DNA of 64,000 bases. It comes from Cheiracanthium punctorium (lineage: Eukaryota; Arthropoda; Arachnida; Araneae; Cheiracanthiidae). Under the pieces are notes generated by a model. It was not told where the DNA came from, searched no databases, and saw only the letters and a program-made list of their open reading frames with translations. Position 1 is the stretch's first letter, and the number at the start of each line of letters is the position of its first letter. A program made the translations under genes and the position numbers. The stretch spans positions 102,677 through 166,676 of the forward strand of contig JAWZYV010012523.1 of the NCBI GenBank assembly GCA_038373885.1. Direction: 5' to 3'. Positions 25,421 to 38,160 of the stretch are shown here, piece after piece.

Positions 25421-25517
25421 GCAGTTAGTGATTAGTGCATAAAACAGTAAACAAATTGCATATACTTATCATGATAAAAGTATATATGTACATAGTATGA
25501 ACAACAATTAAATCATT

Positions 25518-25537
25518 TACATATATATATAATCATT

Positions 25538-25569
<32 letters not shown>

Positions 25570-25571
25570 GT
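25518..25571. repeat. (TA)n-rich microsatellite
   Basis: Interrupted TA repeats with two short unique gaps. Confidence 0.9.
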
Positions 25572-26403
25572 TTTCGGTAGAATACAATCTTTCCACACTG
25601 TAAAACTCAGTGGAAATTCTTGAGCATTCTCATCTCCTCCTCAGTATATAACAATGAATAGTTCAAAATCATCCTTCAAAGCTAGACTTCTAAAAAAAGT
25701 GTAATTTTGCTTAGAAAACAAAGCCTATGGCACACAATACAAAGTCTGTGGCTCTCAGTGCAGTGAAATGCACGAGCACACACACAAAACTGAACGGAAT
25801 ATGAACTCTGCAGGGACCTGCTCTTTTACATTTTCAGCTAGCATTTCGTGAACGTTCTACGACTTTCGTCTGAGAAAAACCTCCATTTGATAGCTTAATA
25901 CGGATGCTTCTGCGTAAATTATATGCAGGAAAACAAACGTTACAGGGCGAGTAATAAAATCCTGCAAATGTCGCAGTTGTTGGCGACTTTTTGGCGAGAT
26001 ATCACCAGACTTCGGACAAAAAAATAAAATAAAATAATATAAATCTTTCTTGAGGCCAATTTTAAAATATCTAAAATGATTTTAAACAAAACTTAGTTAC
26101 AGGTTAAGAAAGACCTATTGACTTGAAAGTTCATTCAACCAGAATAAAACTTAATAATTTTTTTTTTAATCTTCTAAGGTCAATTTTACTACCACGTTTC
26201 CTGATCTGTATTATTTTAACTGTGCACAGAAGTTAAAGACGTTGTTATCTATGCTATTGCCAATATGCCAATTCTATTCTTTCTACTCCTACAGTGCTCA
26301 CGAAAATTGACGCTGTTTGGAAACTGCATTACATACTAACCCGTCAACGACGGGTACTTCAACTAGTATACAGATTATGATTCTCGGACACAGAGAAAGA
26401 GAG
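25572..26403. other. No gene recognised
   Basis: AT-rich. A GTTGGCGACTTTTTGGCGAG word near 25980 recalls the GGCG cluster at 16022-16096 and may be retroelement debris. Confidence 0.5.
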
Positions 26404-26851
26404 AGAGGGTGGTTAGAAGTAAAATTTCATGATAAACGCGGCTCTACTGTTAAAATGGCTGAACGGATTGTAACCGAATTTGAAATAGAGGCTATAGATG
26501 AGATGCGTGCATGGAATAAAAAAAAAAAGGAAAATAGTTCAAAAATATCCAGGAGGTGGCGTTTTGCATGAAAGGTCAGCAAAAATTACTATTAAAACGG
26601 CTTGTTTGAAATGTACAAACAAAAGCAACATTTATTCAATAGTTTTTGGGCATTTATTAACTAATTTGAGAAATTTGTGAGCTAATTACACGATTTGAAT
26701 TCTCACCTAATGGAGTATTTATGAATGAGCCATTTTAAAAAATATATCTGGTTAAAAAAATAGTTCGTGCGGGAAATTTCGTAGTAAACGGGGCACACGT
26801 TTCAGACTGCGGAATGCTGCTTATAGTGGAAGTTTAGTTATAACCACCCTG
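26404..26851. mobile_element. Mariner-type MITE, copy 2
   Basis: The right end reads GTTTAGTTATAACCACCCTG, followed by TA. The left end GAGGGTGGTTAGAAGTAAAA is a diverged inverse. Internal words ACGGATTGTAACC and TTCAATAGTTTTTGGGCAT match copy 1 (6-478) in order and orientation. A 60- to 84-codon frame overlaps it but has no transposase motif. Confidence 0.6.
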
Positions 26852-27735
26852 TATATATATTTATATTGCTTATGAGGAAATTAAACTAACAAGAGGTTAT
26901 AGATTGGGTAACAGGTTGTAGATTGAAACGGAGTGTGATCCGATTGTTTTTCCACATTTTTGTGCATAAATAAGAAATTACAGAGCATTACAATAATAAT
27001 TATAAATAACAATGTATAGTCAAACACTTTTAAAGTGCTGTGGCTGAAATAAGTGGAGCTTCTCCACCAAACGACAGAAATGGCCCCCCTATCGAGATTA
27101 AGTGCTGTCATCAATCAAACTTTCAGTGGCGTAAATGCACGCTGTCTGAAGAGGTTCTTTCTTATTGTTAATACCGGCTTAATAGAGCTAAAGTATAGGG
27201 ATATAATTATATTATATAATTTAACTTTAGTTAGTGTATCGAAGAATTTCCTAATTCTTCTACTTTAAGGTTTGTAACCACATTTGAAAACACTAAAGGA
27301 TTCTAAAGGAAAGAAAATATTAAATTATTACCTACTCTTACATCAAAATTTACAAACAGAAGATTGTATTGGGTGTAAAAAATGGAAAATTTAGTATATT
27401 TTCAGCGGACGAATGTTTTGCGAAAAATAGCAAATGGCTTTTTTGGTTTTTGGTATGCTAATTTCAAATATGGCATTCGTTTCAATTTAGGTTTTTTTTC
27501 TTTTTTAATTGCGTTTGAAAATTTAGAAAAAAATATGGTTTATTTATCACGTAAATACATTTCTAAGGTAAGTAGGACTTTTGTGAGAATAATTACTTTA
27601 ATACTTAGATTTAGATTAGAATCATCAGTGCAGAGTTGGTTAAAGTCATTAGTACAAAAACATATGTTTCTGAATCTTGAGCAATGGCCGCATTAAAGGA
27701 AGTTTCAAAGAATTTGTATTACCTTTTACTTTTGT
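26852..27735. other. No gene recognised
   Basis: The frame 27382-27696 (plus, 104 codons) is Phe/Leu/Arg-rich with no recognisable domain and AT-driven composition. Confidence 0.55.
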
Positions 27736-27737
27736 GT

Positions 27738-28870
27738 TGAATACTCTGTGCGAAAGCAGATCTTCTGTGTACAACTTGCGGTTGTTCTTTATGTAGCGAC
27801 CCCCAGTAATCTGCTGTCATGTTTTTCTTTCATCCATGTTGATATCTTCGTTCCATTTTCTTAAAATTTTTGCGATATATTTTACCGCTTTTCTCACTGA
27901 CGCCACCAAGATTTTCAACAAAATAGTTCAGATGGCAGAAGAGGAAATGAACTTTTAAACTGACAACAGATCTTTTTAATTTAATTTTTCAAGCATGCTT
28001 TTATAATTTATTTAAGTTGGGTATAATTTTTCAGAATTTTATCAACAACTTCTTTAAAAGAGCTCCAAGCATCTTTTTTAATCGCTGCCAGACATGCCTG
28101 AAATTATTCTTCCTTCATAAATTATCAAATATCTAGGTACACAAAGACACCTTCCTTCACTTTAGTTGCAGATAATCCAAGTGCATGAAGCAATAGCTTG
28201 GAACACTTCGCTTCTTTTTCTGTTGTTTTTACGAATTGTTTTATTAAACCATGCTACAGATGATGTGGAATAGAAGAATCGTAATTGGAAAACCAAAATT
28301 TCTCAATAGCTTTTTTGCTCTCAATTTCTAACTTCTCTGTTACTGGATACTCTCTATTAATTCAGTGTTGACTCCTTTCCCTACTGTCTTATTCACACAG
28401 GAAACATGAATATTTTTTTCCCTTTAAATACAAGAAGGATTACGTTATTTTTAAATCTCCATATGTGGTCTACATCCTTATTCTTATGCCGTAGCATTTT
28501 TTGAAGTACACGGAATGTCCAAGTGGTATTGAAGTACATTTGTTTTAAGTAGTTGAACAGCGGCGAGAATTATTTTCCATAAGTCAAAGAAGAGTTTCCA
28601 TTCCTGTGTGTCATATTCAATTTGAAACTGCACCATCAAGCCAGGAATACTGCTGCCATAAACTAAATCTACATCTTCAGAAAATCAAGGAAGGATATAC
28701 ATTTCTCGTCTTCTAATCCATCAAAAAGACACACTAGGTGCCAATAAGTTTGTTTTTTCATTTTAGTCTAGAACCTAGCAGTTGCGGAGAATTTTTGTAT
28801 GTGGTCTAAGTCTCAGACTAAATACTTCATTCACTTTTTGAGAAGAGTTGATGATCATTATTCCTGATGC
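27738..28870 (-). pseudogene. Decayed copy of a multicopy arthropod uncharacterised protein
   Basis: Reading the minus strand from about 28680 leftward gives, in order and in shifting frames: IPGLM, QEWKLFFDLWKI, SIPLGHSVYFKKCYG, YGDLKIT, YSCFLCE, DSRE, then LSATKVKEGVFV, KDAWSSFKEVVDKIL, and near 27850 MERRYQHG followed by MTADYWGSLH. This ordered block series (EW.LFID, SIP..HSV, GDLK, CFLCxWDSR, KVKEGVFVGP, W.SF..VV..FL, ME.RYQG.W, M.ADYCW) is, as I recall it, a protein family often present in many copies in spider and hemipteran genomes; its function is unknown to me. More than ten stops and several frameshifts make it a pseudogene, with no intron signals needed, so a retrocopy or transposon-carried copy is likely. 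Confidence 0.65.
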
Positions 28871-28899
28871 ATTGAAATCATCACCAGAGTCACCGTCTT

Positions 28900-29349
28900 C
28901 TTATTAGAGTCAGAAGATATACAGAGATCTGTCACTTATAAGCGTTTTAAGGGACAGATTTAAAATCACGTATAAATGATAGAGTCTTATTTTCTAACTC
29001 TTTATCTAAATAATGAGATACGAAACATTTAAAAAACAAAAACAAATGCGTAATTTTTTCTGTTAAAACGAGTAATATTATTTATTAAATTATCTATATA
29101 TACAATTAGTTGAATTTTTTAAATTCAACATAATGAGAGACCTATACCACTATTTTCCTATTTCTCGGACTTTCCGAAATTCACGCATAAAAGAGAGAGG
29201 CGTATAACTGAGTGGCGCATAAGTGGGAAGTTACTGTATCTGTAAGTTTTCTGGTGGATTCGAGCCTTTTCCTAAATTTTTACACAGCGAAATTGATACC
29301 CCCCTTTCAAACTTAATTCATATGTTTACTGAAATTTAAAAATAAATCT

Positions 29350-29381
<32 letters not shown>

Positions 29382-32300
29382 TTTATTATTTAAACTACAT
29401 ATACGTATATTCAATTTTTGAAACAAATCTGAATTATATAATTATATTCAGAAATGACCCATGCTCCCAATTGAACTTGGTAAACATATAGAACATGGTA
29501 AAATTTGTATATTTTTTCCCCATTTATATGACGCATTAGGAGAAAAGCTATGCAAAAAACTAATTTAAAATATGCCTGGATCTCAATGCTGTCTGTGAAA
29601 GGTTAATTTAAGTCATGCATATGCAAAAAAGAAAATTATGTCACAATTACAGATGTTCGAAATATTTACAGAAATTGTCCGTGCAAATAGAAAAATCTAA
29701 ACGCAATCTGTGTACTGATTTCTATCAGTCACAAAAGAAAATAGTTTTAAAATTGAGTATTGTACTGGCAATCGGAATTTGCACCATTATTGATTGATGC
29801 AAAACTTGATTAGAATACCGAACGTGGCAGTTAGGTGAATGGTAAAATGTAACAGATGGTTTTAAGTCTCAATTTCAAATATATTAATCGCTATTTTCAA
29901 AACTATTGGCTAAAATGGATCAACGATTTATTCTGTAGATATTTCGAATCATTTCTGACGTAATGAGAACAGAACTAATGAATTTTCCTATTTATTCACT
30001 CTACAAATATTAAATTTCATGCTTTCATATTTAAAGCAATGTAGAAAGAGTGTTCGAAATTATGTTTATAGAATTGAATAAAATGTTCGATGAAAAAATA
30101 AATAAATAAAAACGCCTACCGTTCAACATTTTACTTTCTGATTTCCTCACAAATTATCCGGTGTCATGGAACTTATTAAATTATGATTGTAAGTAACGGT
30201 TATTTTTTTTCATCTGTGCGCCTTCTAAAATATAAAATGTTATTATTAGAAGAGTATTCGTGGATCAACAAAGCATACATACCATTAGAAAAATTAATAA
30301 CCTCAAATAATTTATAATCATTTGACGATTTCTCTTCTAGGGATATTTTTTGATTTCCGAAGATTTCTTATTAATTTTATATAAATGTTGAGTTTCAGCA
30401 GAGTAAACAGCAATTGTCTTGTGACTTTTTTTTGTATTGGGAAAACTATGCTCAGCACACATTTCCATTTAGTGAATAACCCAGTTGATATTCTAATTTA
30501 AAACTGCATTTACATAACCAAATATTGCTTGTTTATACTTTAAAATGTGACTATCAAACGGAACTAGAAATCATGTCTAGAGATTTCATGTCTAGAAGAT
30601 TTAAAATGAAAGCATATAAATATGAAACAAATATAACTCAGCCGCAGAAGAACAACTTCCTTGTTCTAGATTTAAAGCCATTGTGGATGTCTTGCATTTT
30701 ATTTCTTTCGCGAATGTGGCAACAGATCTATGTCAATAACCGGGAGGGTAATGTGACTCAAATTCCTACCGATTTAGAAATTTTATACTTCGTAGTCGAT
30801 ACGAATCTATGTATTTTTATCTGCGAGTATACATTAGTCCTTCGTATTACCCTTAACGGTCACGAATATTATAACAATTCGGGCACTGAAATGTAGCGGA
30901 CTGAACCTTGCTTGAGTTATTATGAGTTCGTAAGCTGAAGAAGAAGAATCGGAGGTACACCTGATTTTATGTCTTCTTTCTTTAAAGTAAAATTCAAACC
31001 CCATTTGTGTCTTGCGTTCCGTTTTTGGAACACCCAAATTTTGGCATTTTTCCTGTACATCAGAAAAACTTGTGAAGTTATTTTTTATATTTTATTTTTT
31101 CTAACCTTAACTCCTTCGGCCCAGATTTTTGAATTGAGCAGATAAAAAAAATTGTGAGTGATTAGATATGCTGCACCATATGTAAGTATCTTAAAAATGA
31201 AGTATTACAACATTCAGCCAATTACCAAACTAATCTAAAAATATTCTAATAATAGGACACGAGGCTTTAATTGAGAAAAATGAGGAAAATAATAGTATAT
31301 TTTACAGTTATTTTGCATGAAACAATTTATTTGTGCGTGAAAACACGAAAATATTCACATTTCTCACAAAATGTTGTAGTTTTGTATGTGCAACCTTCCA
31401 ATTTGCATGTCTGTTGATTTTAACTTTCAATCATGATATAGCTCATCCTACCTTCCATATTTACTAGACCTAACAGCTTGGCCTTGAAAAGATGTAAGAT
31501 ATGATGGGCCAAATCATGGTTGAAGCTTTTTTTTTTTTGATAGTGATAAAATAGGGCTATTACCTGATGACCCCACACGTTTGATAGGAGCTGCTGTAAG
31601 CTTCGAAAATAACAGTGTTAAAATCTGTTACATTTTCTCTGTTTATGTATAAAGTTAACGTAGGATGATTGAAAGGCCTTTTTTGAATAGTGGAAATGTT
31701 TCCTTTATCAAATTTTGTAGTAGTTGTATCTTCTAATTATATGTTACTTCTCAGCTATTACTTTTTCTTCTTCTGACAGGAAGTCAGGCAGGTAAATCAG
31801 GAGAATTTGATGACAGGTATTCATCATTAGACTCATTTAAATTTATCGCTTCTATATGAGAATCCTTTTGACTGTATAAGCGTTCAACAGCTTCCTTCAT
31901 GGACAACTTTTACTTTTTTTTTTTTTTACTTCGCGTATTGCCCATAAATAGATAAGAATTAATTTCAGTGTGGGTAATTTGGAATAAGCAAACGAAACTA
32001 TGGTGTCAATTATTCAATAAATACCTTAAAATATACAAATTATACGTTAAACAATATATTTTAAAAGATTTGTTTTGTTTTAGAAATAAAAGATTGATAA
32101 GTTTTATACTAATAGACGCCTGGTGTAATATTAATAGAACAAGTATAAAAATACACAGGTTTCGTTTGAGACCTGATGTCTTATTGGCAGAAAAAATATT
32201 TGATTCACATTTACAATGGAATTTTTAATTATTTTTTCTTAGTTAAAAGTATTGAATTGGGCATAAAGAGTCTAATTTATAATATGGATTTTTTTTTTTG

Positions 32301-32660
32301 TAAATGCAAGGAATTACATATAATAATATTTTGAGATCTAATAAAAGTAACTTTTGGCTTCAGATGGCTACACGTCCATAATGTTGTCTACTGGAGATGT
32401 TCTATCATCTACAGAGCAAAAATAATAACTTTCTGCTATTCTTGCATGCATTATTAGTAGGACACTAGGTTTTGGTATTAAAGGGCTTTAAAATGAAGAA
32501 TATAGAGCAATGTAAAGATGTGTCCTAATATTAGGACGTCATGGCCGAAGGGGATAGTGCAAGAGTATTAAATTTTGATTCCACAGAACAATTTAACATC
32601 ACCAACTGAAATATAAAAATTCGTTTTACGCTCACAGACGCCTATACACGCATGTATATA
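28900..32660. other. Long AT-rich stretch, no gene recognised
   Basis: The largest frame (30525-30896, plus, 123 codons) has no known domain. At 31017-31040 GCGTTCCGTTTTTGGAACAC resembles the piggyBac-like end at 23740 but lacks TTAACCC. The word TAATATTAGGACA or close variants appears near 31246, 32452 and 32521. A (TA)n tract lies at 29348-29373. No further structure could be supported. Confidence 0.5.
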
Positions 32661-32668
32661 TATATATA

Positions 32669-33035
32669 TTAATGACTAGGTCATTTTGTCATTTTATCTC
32701 TCAACACCCTATATTGAAAAATGTGTCCCGAAAATGCGACATAAAAGTATGCGACATAATTTTACATGTATTTAAATACTATTAGTTCACAACAGCTTTA
32801 ATCTATTGTTACACTATTTCGTAAGTTGTAGAATATGCACCACATGTATTTTTCTATAAAGAGGTTACAATCATAAAAATTTCAACATAGGGTTACCAGG
32901 CGAAATACGCGAAAGATGAGCTATAAAATGACAAAGTCATTTAATATCGTTTTTATATGGCAATGATGAAACTAAAAATTAGGGGGGTTCAGGGGGATCG
33001 CCCCTTGACGAGGCTCGAACAGCCGAGAGTTTTAT

Positions 33036-33040
<5 letters not shown>
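32669..33040. mobile_element. TIR repeat linked to a (TA)n tract
   Basis: ATTAATGAC...GTCATTTTATCTCTCA (32669-32702) is inverted at 32917-32947 (TGAGCTATAAAATGACAAAG, then TCATTTAATAT). The sequence continues through AAAATTAGGGGGGTTCAGGG to a GC-rich tail (CGAGGCTCGAACAGCCGAGA) that stops exactly where the 82-bp (TA)n starts. The tail and TA tract may belong to the same repeat family. Non-coding. Confidence 0.5.

Positions 33041-33045
<5 letters not shown>

Positions 33046-33127
<82 letters not shown>
33046..33127. repeat. (TA)n microsatellite, about 82 bp
   Basis: Pure TA repeats directly after the GC-rich repeat tail. Confidence 0.95.
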
Positions 33128-33130
<3 letters not shown>

Positions 33131-36100
33131 GGAAATGTTTCTATTATTCCTGGCATTGCCTAATAATGGAGAAAATCCCGAAAATAGTCTCTTTACAAAT
33201 GTGTTCAATTATATTTCTTTCAATATCATTCCTCACAGTGAATAATTTAAAGGTTTGCAAATAATTTGTAAACGAAGTTTGTTAAAATATGAAACAAACT
33301 AAATATCGAAATATGAAAAAAAATGTGATGTGGGTAATACAAAAAGCTAACAAATGCGTTTTTGAATCGATTTCCCTGTGACAAATGTCCATGCCACTTG
33401 TTTCTTTTTTTTTCCTTTTAATAATTCCATAGAACCTAGAATTAACTATCACCTTTGCTGGTGTGCGATACTCAAGCACTCCTACTCTTGATTTCGAAAT
33501 TAAAGCTTTTTTTAAAATTTAAAATACATGCTATCCCCAATTCTAATTATCGTATAGTATAGAAAGTTTTTTAATAGCAGATAATTTATGTCTTTTCTTA
33601 CTGTCCGAAAACCGCAGAGAATCAAGAACGAACGAAGGTTCTTATCCAGACGACAGATTATACGGTTTGATGGAGATTGAGCGCTGCAATCGATCAAATT
33701 TCTTCGGCTGTAATAGGACACTCTTTAATAAACTTGGGTTCTTATAACTTATTACATGCGATTGTACGTAGTATCAGATCTCATTAAGAAGTAGAAAGGG
33801 AAGATAATTGCACTCTGGAAAGTTTTGTAAGTGATATGATGTTTGACTTGTTGGTTTTGTTTGTCGGTGGGATTATGTACGAGAGCTATAGTCCATTTAA
33901 AGTACGTGGTCATAGGGAAAGTAGTAACCCTTTGAAAGAAAAAACAATAACCGCTAATGATTTTGTATTATAGCATATACGGTGTCTCAAAAAGGTGGTA
34001 ACACGAACGAATTCTTTACCCATTAGAGATACGTGGATATTGTAAATTGGAAAAAAAAATCTAAATAAGGTAGGATATAAGACTACGTTAAGAAAAAAAG
34101 TCTCATCAATTTACTCTAATAAGTTGATGTATAAAAGTTGAGAATTATATCCTAAAAAGTGTCTGAGAAACGTAGTAAATAGTCTGGCTTAAAGAACATT
34201 TCAGTATCTCACGAAATTGAAAATCGTTTTCAATTATCGTGTTTCAGGGGTCGAACAAAAATTACGATAGAAAATAACTTTTTTTTTTTAACTCTACCAT
34301 AGTACTATTAAACATTCACTTAAAATTCATGCCCCCTTATTATATATGTTTAAAAGTATTTCTGAGGCGTTTTATGATGAAAGGCGGAAATTTCGCCACT
34401 CACAACATTAGCGTGTGGGGCACATTTTACTAATTGGAAATTTTTTGAACGAGGGTCGTATACAAATTTAAAACGTGCAACTTTTACAAATTCAGCAATT
34501 TTTTTTCTTCTTAAAGTAGTATTTCCTCCTACCTTATTTTCAGCATTTTTTTCCCCATTTACGTGACCCATATATAAGATTTATAATTCATAAAATGATA
34601 TAAGATTTCATCAAAAATGAATAGGCAAAGAACAATGAAATAAAACACATTATTTTTTAATTACTTGTTTGACGTAAAAGGCAATTACAGAATATTTTTA
34701 TACTTAGTTTCAATACATTTTTATATACTTTAGCGCTTATAACTTTCTTACTGAAAAACTTAGATACATACGTATTTTTGTATGAAATTAAGTAAGTAAA
34801 ACTCATACAATATGAATTGCAGATATTTTGATTAATTTTTTATAATTTCAAAGTACACCATCACCTTGAAAATAGCAGATCGTCCTACAAAATATTACTT
34901 TGAATTTAACAAATTTAAAATACAATGCGTTAAAAGTATCAAAACTGTCACACTTTTTTTAGACATGTAATAGTGGCAATATTATAAAATCCCCAGTAGC
35001 GATTTATCGTTTACATATTCTGAGCTAAGTGTAACTTCATTACACGTATAATTTTCCCTTATCGTCCAAAAGATGAAAAAAAAAATAATACGATGAAATT
35101 ACTGAAAATATAATGCATTCCTATTTTCTTATTGAAATCAGAAAATATGACAAATGAGTCTTAGCTCCTACATCCATTATACCAAATATAAATAAAAAAC
35201 GATTGCTTAATTTCACGCAAACCCTTCCAACGATTGTGAAATATTATACATGGAAATTTCTAAACAGCATTGTTATAGAATCAATCATAATCCAAGAAAA
35301 CTTGAACTCTACAAAAGTCCCATTTTTAGAAATAATTCTTTCGGAATATTTTTTTATGTATGAAAAATGACTCAACATTTTACATTGATGGCTGAGTGAG
35401 ATAAATACACTCGTTAAGTTTAGAGAAATTACGATTCTTTAGGTTATGAAAAAATATTTTCGCTTTGTGTGACTTTATTTTAACAAATCATTTATCATAT
35501 TAAATGATTAACGAGGAAACGTACTGTACGTGGTACGTTTAATTTGAAATTCAGCATTTTGTAGTAATTATAAATAATATATAAATGTAGAACAGATTTT
35601 ACTTAAAAACAACAAGAGCAACTAAAATAACATCGCTCACTTTGCAACAATGCTGTGTTACTAAATCTGATAAAATTCATACTTTTAATCTGATTCATAG
35701 GTCAATAAAAAATTCCTTAATTAATGAGCTCAATAAAAAATTCCTTAATTAATGTACTTATTTTCAATCTGTACTTTTACAAAATTATTACCTAATGTCC
35801 CTCGTATTTTGAGTTTGATTGTCATTTCACCAGTAACTTTTAAAAATTAATGCGTATAAATCTAATCAAAATGTGGTAGAAAAGCACTTTCTTCAATAAT
35901 TATCCACACTTCATGTGATTAGTTATTTAAAATTATTTCTTGGTTCAGTATTTCATTAAAGTGGAAGAAAATTTTTATGAGCGTTAAGAAAAGCTATTAA
36001 AAATTTTAAACTAGAGCTATGATAAAGTTTTCAGGTATGTGCCTAGAAGGAAAACATCTTCAGAGGTAGAACATCGTATAAAAATTATAAGGACTATTTC

Positions 36101-36514
36101 TGATGTTGTATAGATTAACAAACGTCAGGACTGTTTGAATATTCATGTTCAGATAGGATAGATTTTTGACTTTAAAGAGCCAAATATATTGCTGTATTGA
36201 ATGAAATGAATTATTGATAAAAATAAGCATAATGCCTAATGATGATCTTGAATGGTTGTCTGGAAATTCATGGATCTTAATTGTCTATATTAGAAATAAG
36301 TAAGTAAATAAGGTAATTGCTTACCTTGACTTGATTATGAATTCTTATCTCCAAAAACGAAGCAAGAATCAGAAGGATTAACGAAGCAAGCTAACAACGT
36401 GATTATTTGAACTACAAGATAATTTTATTCAGATTGGTTTTTGATATGGTTTGAATAATTAATTTAATAATTATATCGCTTATTAAGAGATTATACTGTT
36501 TGTGGGTTTACATA
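33128..36514. other. No gene recognised
   Basis: AT-rich. CGGTGTCTCAAAAAGGTGG at about 33980 looks like a mariner-type terminus without a partner. The minus-strand frame 34350-34571 (73 codons) has no known domain. A 24-bp unit CAATAAAAAATTCCTTAATT-AATG is directly repeated at 35703 and 35731. Confidence 0.55.
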
Positions 36515-37294
36515 CAGGGTTGTACAAATTAAACTTCCCCAACTCAGAGGCCTCTGCAGCATGTTGTATGAGCCATAATGTAATGACATTTTGAAAACAG
36601 ATACTTCAGAACACGCGCTCGTTATTTATTATAAAAAATATTAGTACAAGAAGTTGCCGATAGGTGGCGCTGTAACACTAGTAATTTGCATATTCCAATA
36701 ACGTGATTTGCAGAAATAAAGCTGAACAACGTATCCAAAAGAGAGCCCTACAAAAGTGGAAGACAGGCGCTGCACAGTCAGGTGTTTCCAGCTCGCTGAT
36801 GCGCAATGGCGGCTTTGAAAGACAAAGCTCTGTTAGTGAAACTTTTCTACCAGAATGACGAAAACTCCAGTGCTGCGATAAGAGCATTCCTTCGGCTAAA
36901 GAACTTACGCCGAGTACCAATGACACCGCGCGCTTTACGAGACATGATGAAGTTCGGAAGAACCGGACAGCTGGGAATTTTACCAGGTAGAGGACGACAT
37001 GTTGTGGATTCTGCACGCGTTCAAGACGTTGCTTTGGCGGTCGCGGACGCCGCTAGCCAATCGCCACATGGTGTTTTCAGTGTGCGAAATGTTTCTCGTG
37101 CTGTTGAACATCTGTAGAACGTCTTGTTGATCTGCAGCGCCACCTATCGGCAACTTCTTGTACTAATAATTTCTTTTTAATAAATCACGAGCACGTGATC
37201 TGAAGTGTCTGTTTCCAAAATTTCATCACATTATGACCCATACAACATCCTGAACAGGCCTCTGAGTTGGGGAAAGTTAATTTGGACAACCCTA
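36515..37294 (+). mobile_element. Internally deleted mariner-group element with long TIRs
   Basis: The left end CAGGGTTGTACAAATTAA follows TA. The right end TTAATTTGGACAACCCT is its inverse. The inverted similarity extends about 160 bp into each side (for example CTCAGAGGCCTCTG on the left and CAGGCCTCTGAG on the right; AGAAGTTGCCGATAGGTGGC versus GCCACCTATCGGCAACTTCT). Such long TIRs and TA targets fit an IS630/mariner-group transposon. At about 780 bp it can hold only the transposase N-terminus, so a central deletion removed the catalytic domain. Confidence 0.8.
36806..37117 (+). CDS. DUF4817-type helix-turn-helix N-terminus of a mariner-like transposase, truncated
   Basis: The 103-residue frame starts MAALKDKALLVKLFYQNDEN and includes AAIRAFLRLKNLR, MTPRALRDMMKFGRTGQLG, PGRGRHVVD and SVRNVSRAVEHL. 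The LLVKLFY-(10)-AIR.FR..K opening, the F..TG.L word and the GRGR hinge are those of the DUF4817 DNA-binding domain found at the head of many arthropod IS630-type transposases. Full-length transposases of this type are several hundred residues long, so this ends before the DDE domain. The frame stays open with no disablement. The junction at VSRAV-EHL-stop probably marks the deletion point. It could bind TIRs and act as a repressor, which is inference. Confidence 0.75.
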   Translation: MAALKDKALLVKLFYQNDENSSAAIRAFLRLKNLRRVPMTPRALRDMMKFGRTGQLGILPGRGRHVVDSARVQDVALAVADAASQSPHGVFSVRNVSRAVEHL

Positions 37295-37619
37295 CTTTGT
37301 CATTGATGAATATGAATATAAACAAAATGGCTAGAATTACCACGCCAAGAATCAAATCAAAAACAGTTCGAAGTCCTATCCTCGAAACAGGTTATTTTTT
37401 TAGACAAGTTCGAATGTTCTGCATGGTGTTTCCATCTGTCGATAGCTTTTGGAGTTAATTTTCTGGAATATATAACTATGGTATTAGAGCAGAAATACTT
37501 ATTTAATATTTTTTCAATTATACAGATTCTTAACTTTCATAAACCATTCTTTTCGCTAACTGAAATGAAATTCAAATTTGTTTAGAAGATGTTAATAAGA
37601 AACTGAAAATTACCCAGGC

Positions 37620-38010
37620 AGCAGAAGAGTTCGGTAAAAAGTTGGCCGACTGTTTATTTCATCGGCTCGTACTCGAGAATTTTTGTTTGCCGTCCATTTA
37701 ACGTCCGCTGAAGCTATATCCCCGACGTGTAATTCATTTCGCTGCTCCCTGACCTCGGGAGAAAACTCAACCAACTTCCTCCATTTACTCCTCGGTCTCA
37801 GGTATTTTTGATCCGTTGAACCGAGGTCGGGATCGGACTTCGAAAGGACTTTTCAGAGATGGCGCTGTCTGGGGGAAGGGGGGGAAAGGAGATGCTGCTT
37901 CCTAGTACAACATCGCTACCCTTCCCCCCCCTTCACGTGGATTTGAAGAATTTCGCCCGCTTCTATCTCTTTTATCTTCCATCCAATAAAAAGCCTCCTT
38001 TTCATTCTGC
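37620..38010 (+). promoter_or_regulatory. CpG-rich patch, candidate promoter
   Basis: From about 37630 to 37960 the sequence is far richer in G, C and CpG than its flanks (for example CCGACGTG, CCTCGGGAG, CCGAGGTCGGGATCGG). AATAAAAAG at 37985-37993 can serve as a TATA-like box about 29 bp before GCAGTAT, giving a candidate start near A38016. There is no TE signature inside. This is one of only two such patches in the window. Confidence 0.4.
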
Positions 38011-38015
38011 CTGGC

Positions 38016-38160
38016 AGTATTTTTTTCTGGAGCGTTTAGTTAGCTTCGTTTGACACAGTGCAGTGTTGCGATGCAATATGTTGGGTGGCATATTCAAAAG
38101 TTTAACGGCTTACACAAGATAACATACCAACAAGACAAGAAACACACTCAATTTAAAAAG
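38016..38160 (+). other. Candidate first exon with splice donor
   Basis: The segment downstream of the CpG patch ends AAAAAG at 38160 followed by GTAATT, a good donor. An ATG at 38071 opens a frame (MQYVGWHIQKFNG and onward) that stays open to the donor. No domain is recognisable, so coding status is uncertain; it could be a 5' UTR exon. No acceptor or later exon could be tied to it. Confidence 0.3.

Noticed and set aside
30525..30896. 123-codon ORF on the plus strand
   Set aside because: Residue order shows no known motif and no promoter or splice context; length is within chance expectation for 64 kb.
31017..31040. Third copy of the piggyBac-like end
   Set aside because: Only about 20 bases resemble the other copies and the TTAACCC start is missing, so it was not called.
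33046..33163. ORF rich in Tyr-Ile repeats
   Set aside because: Translation of the (TA)n microsatellite.
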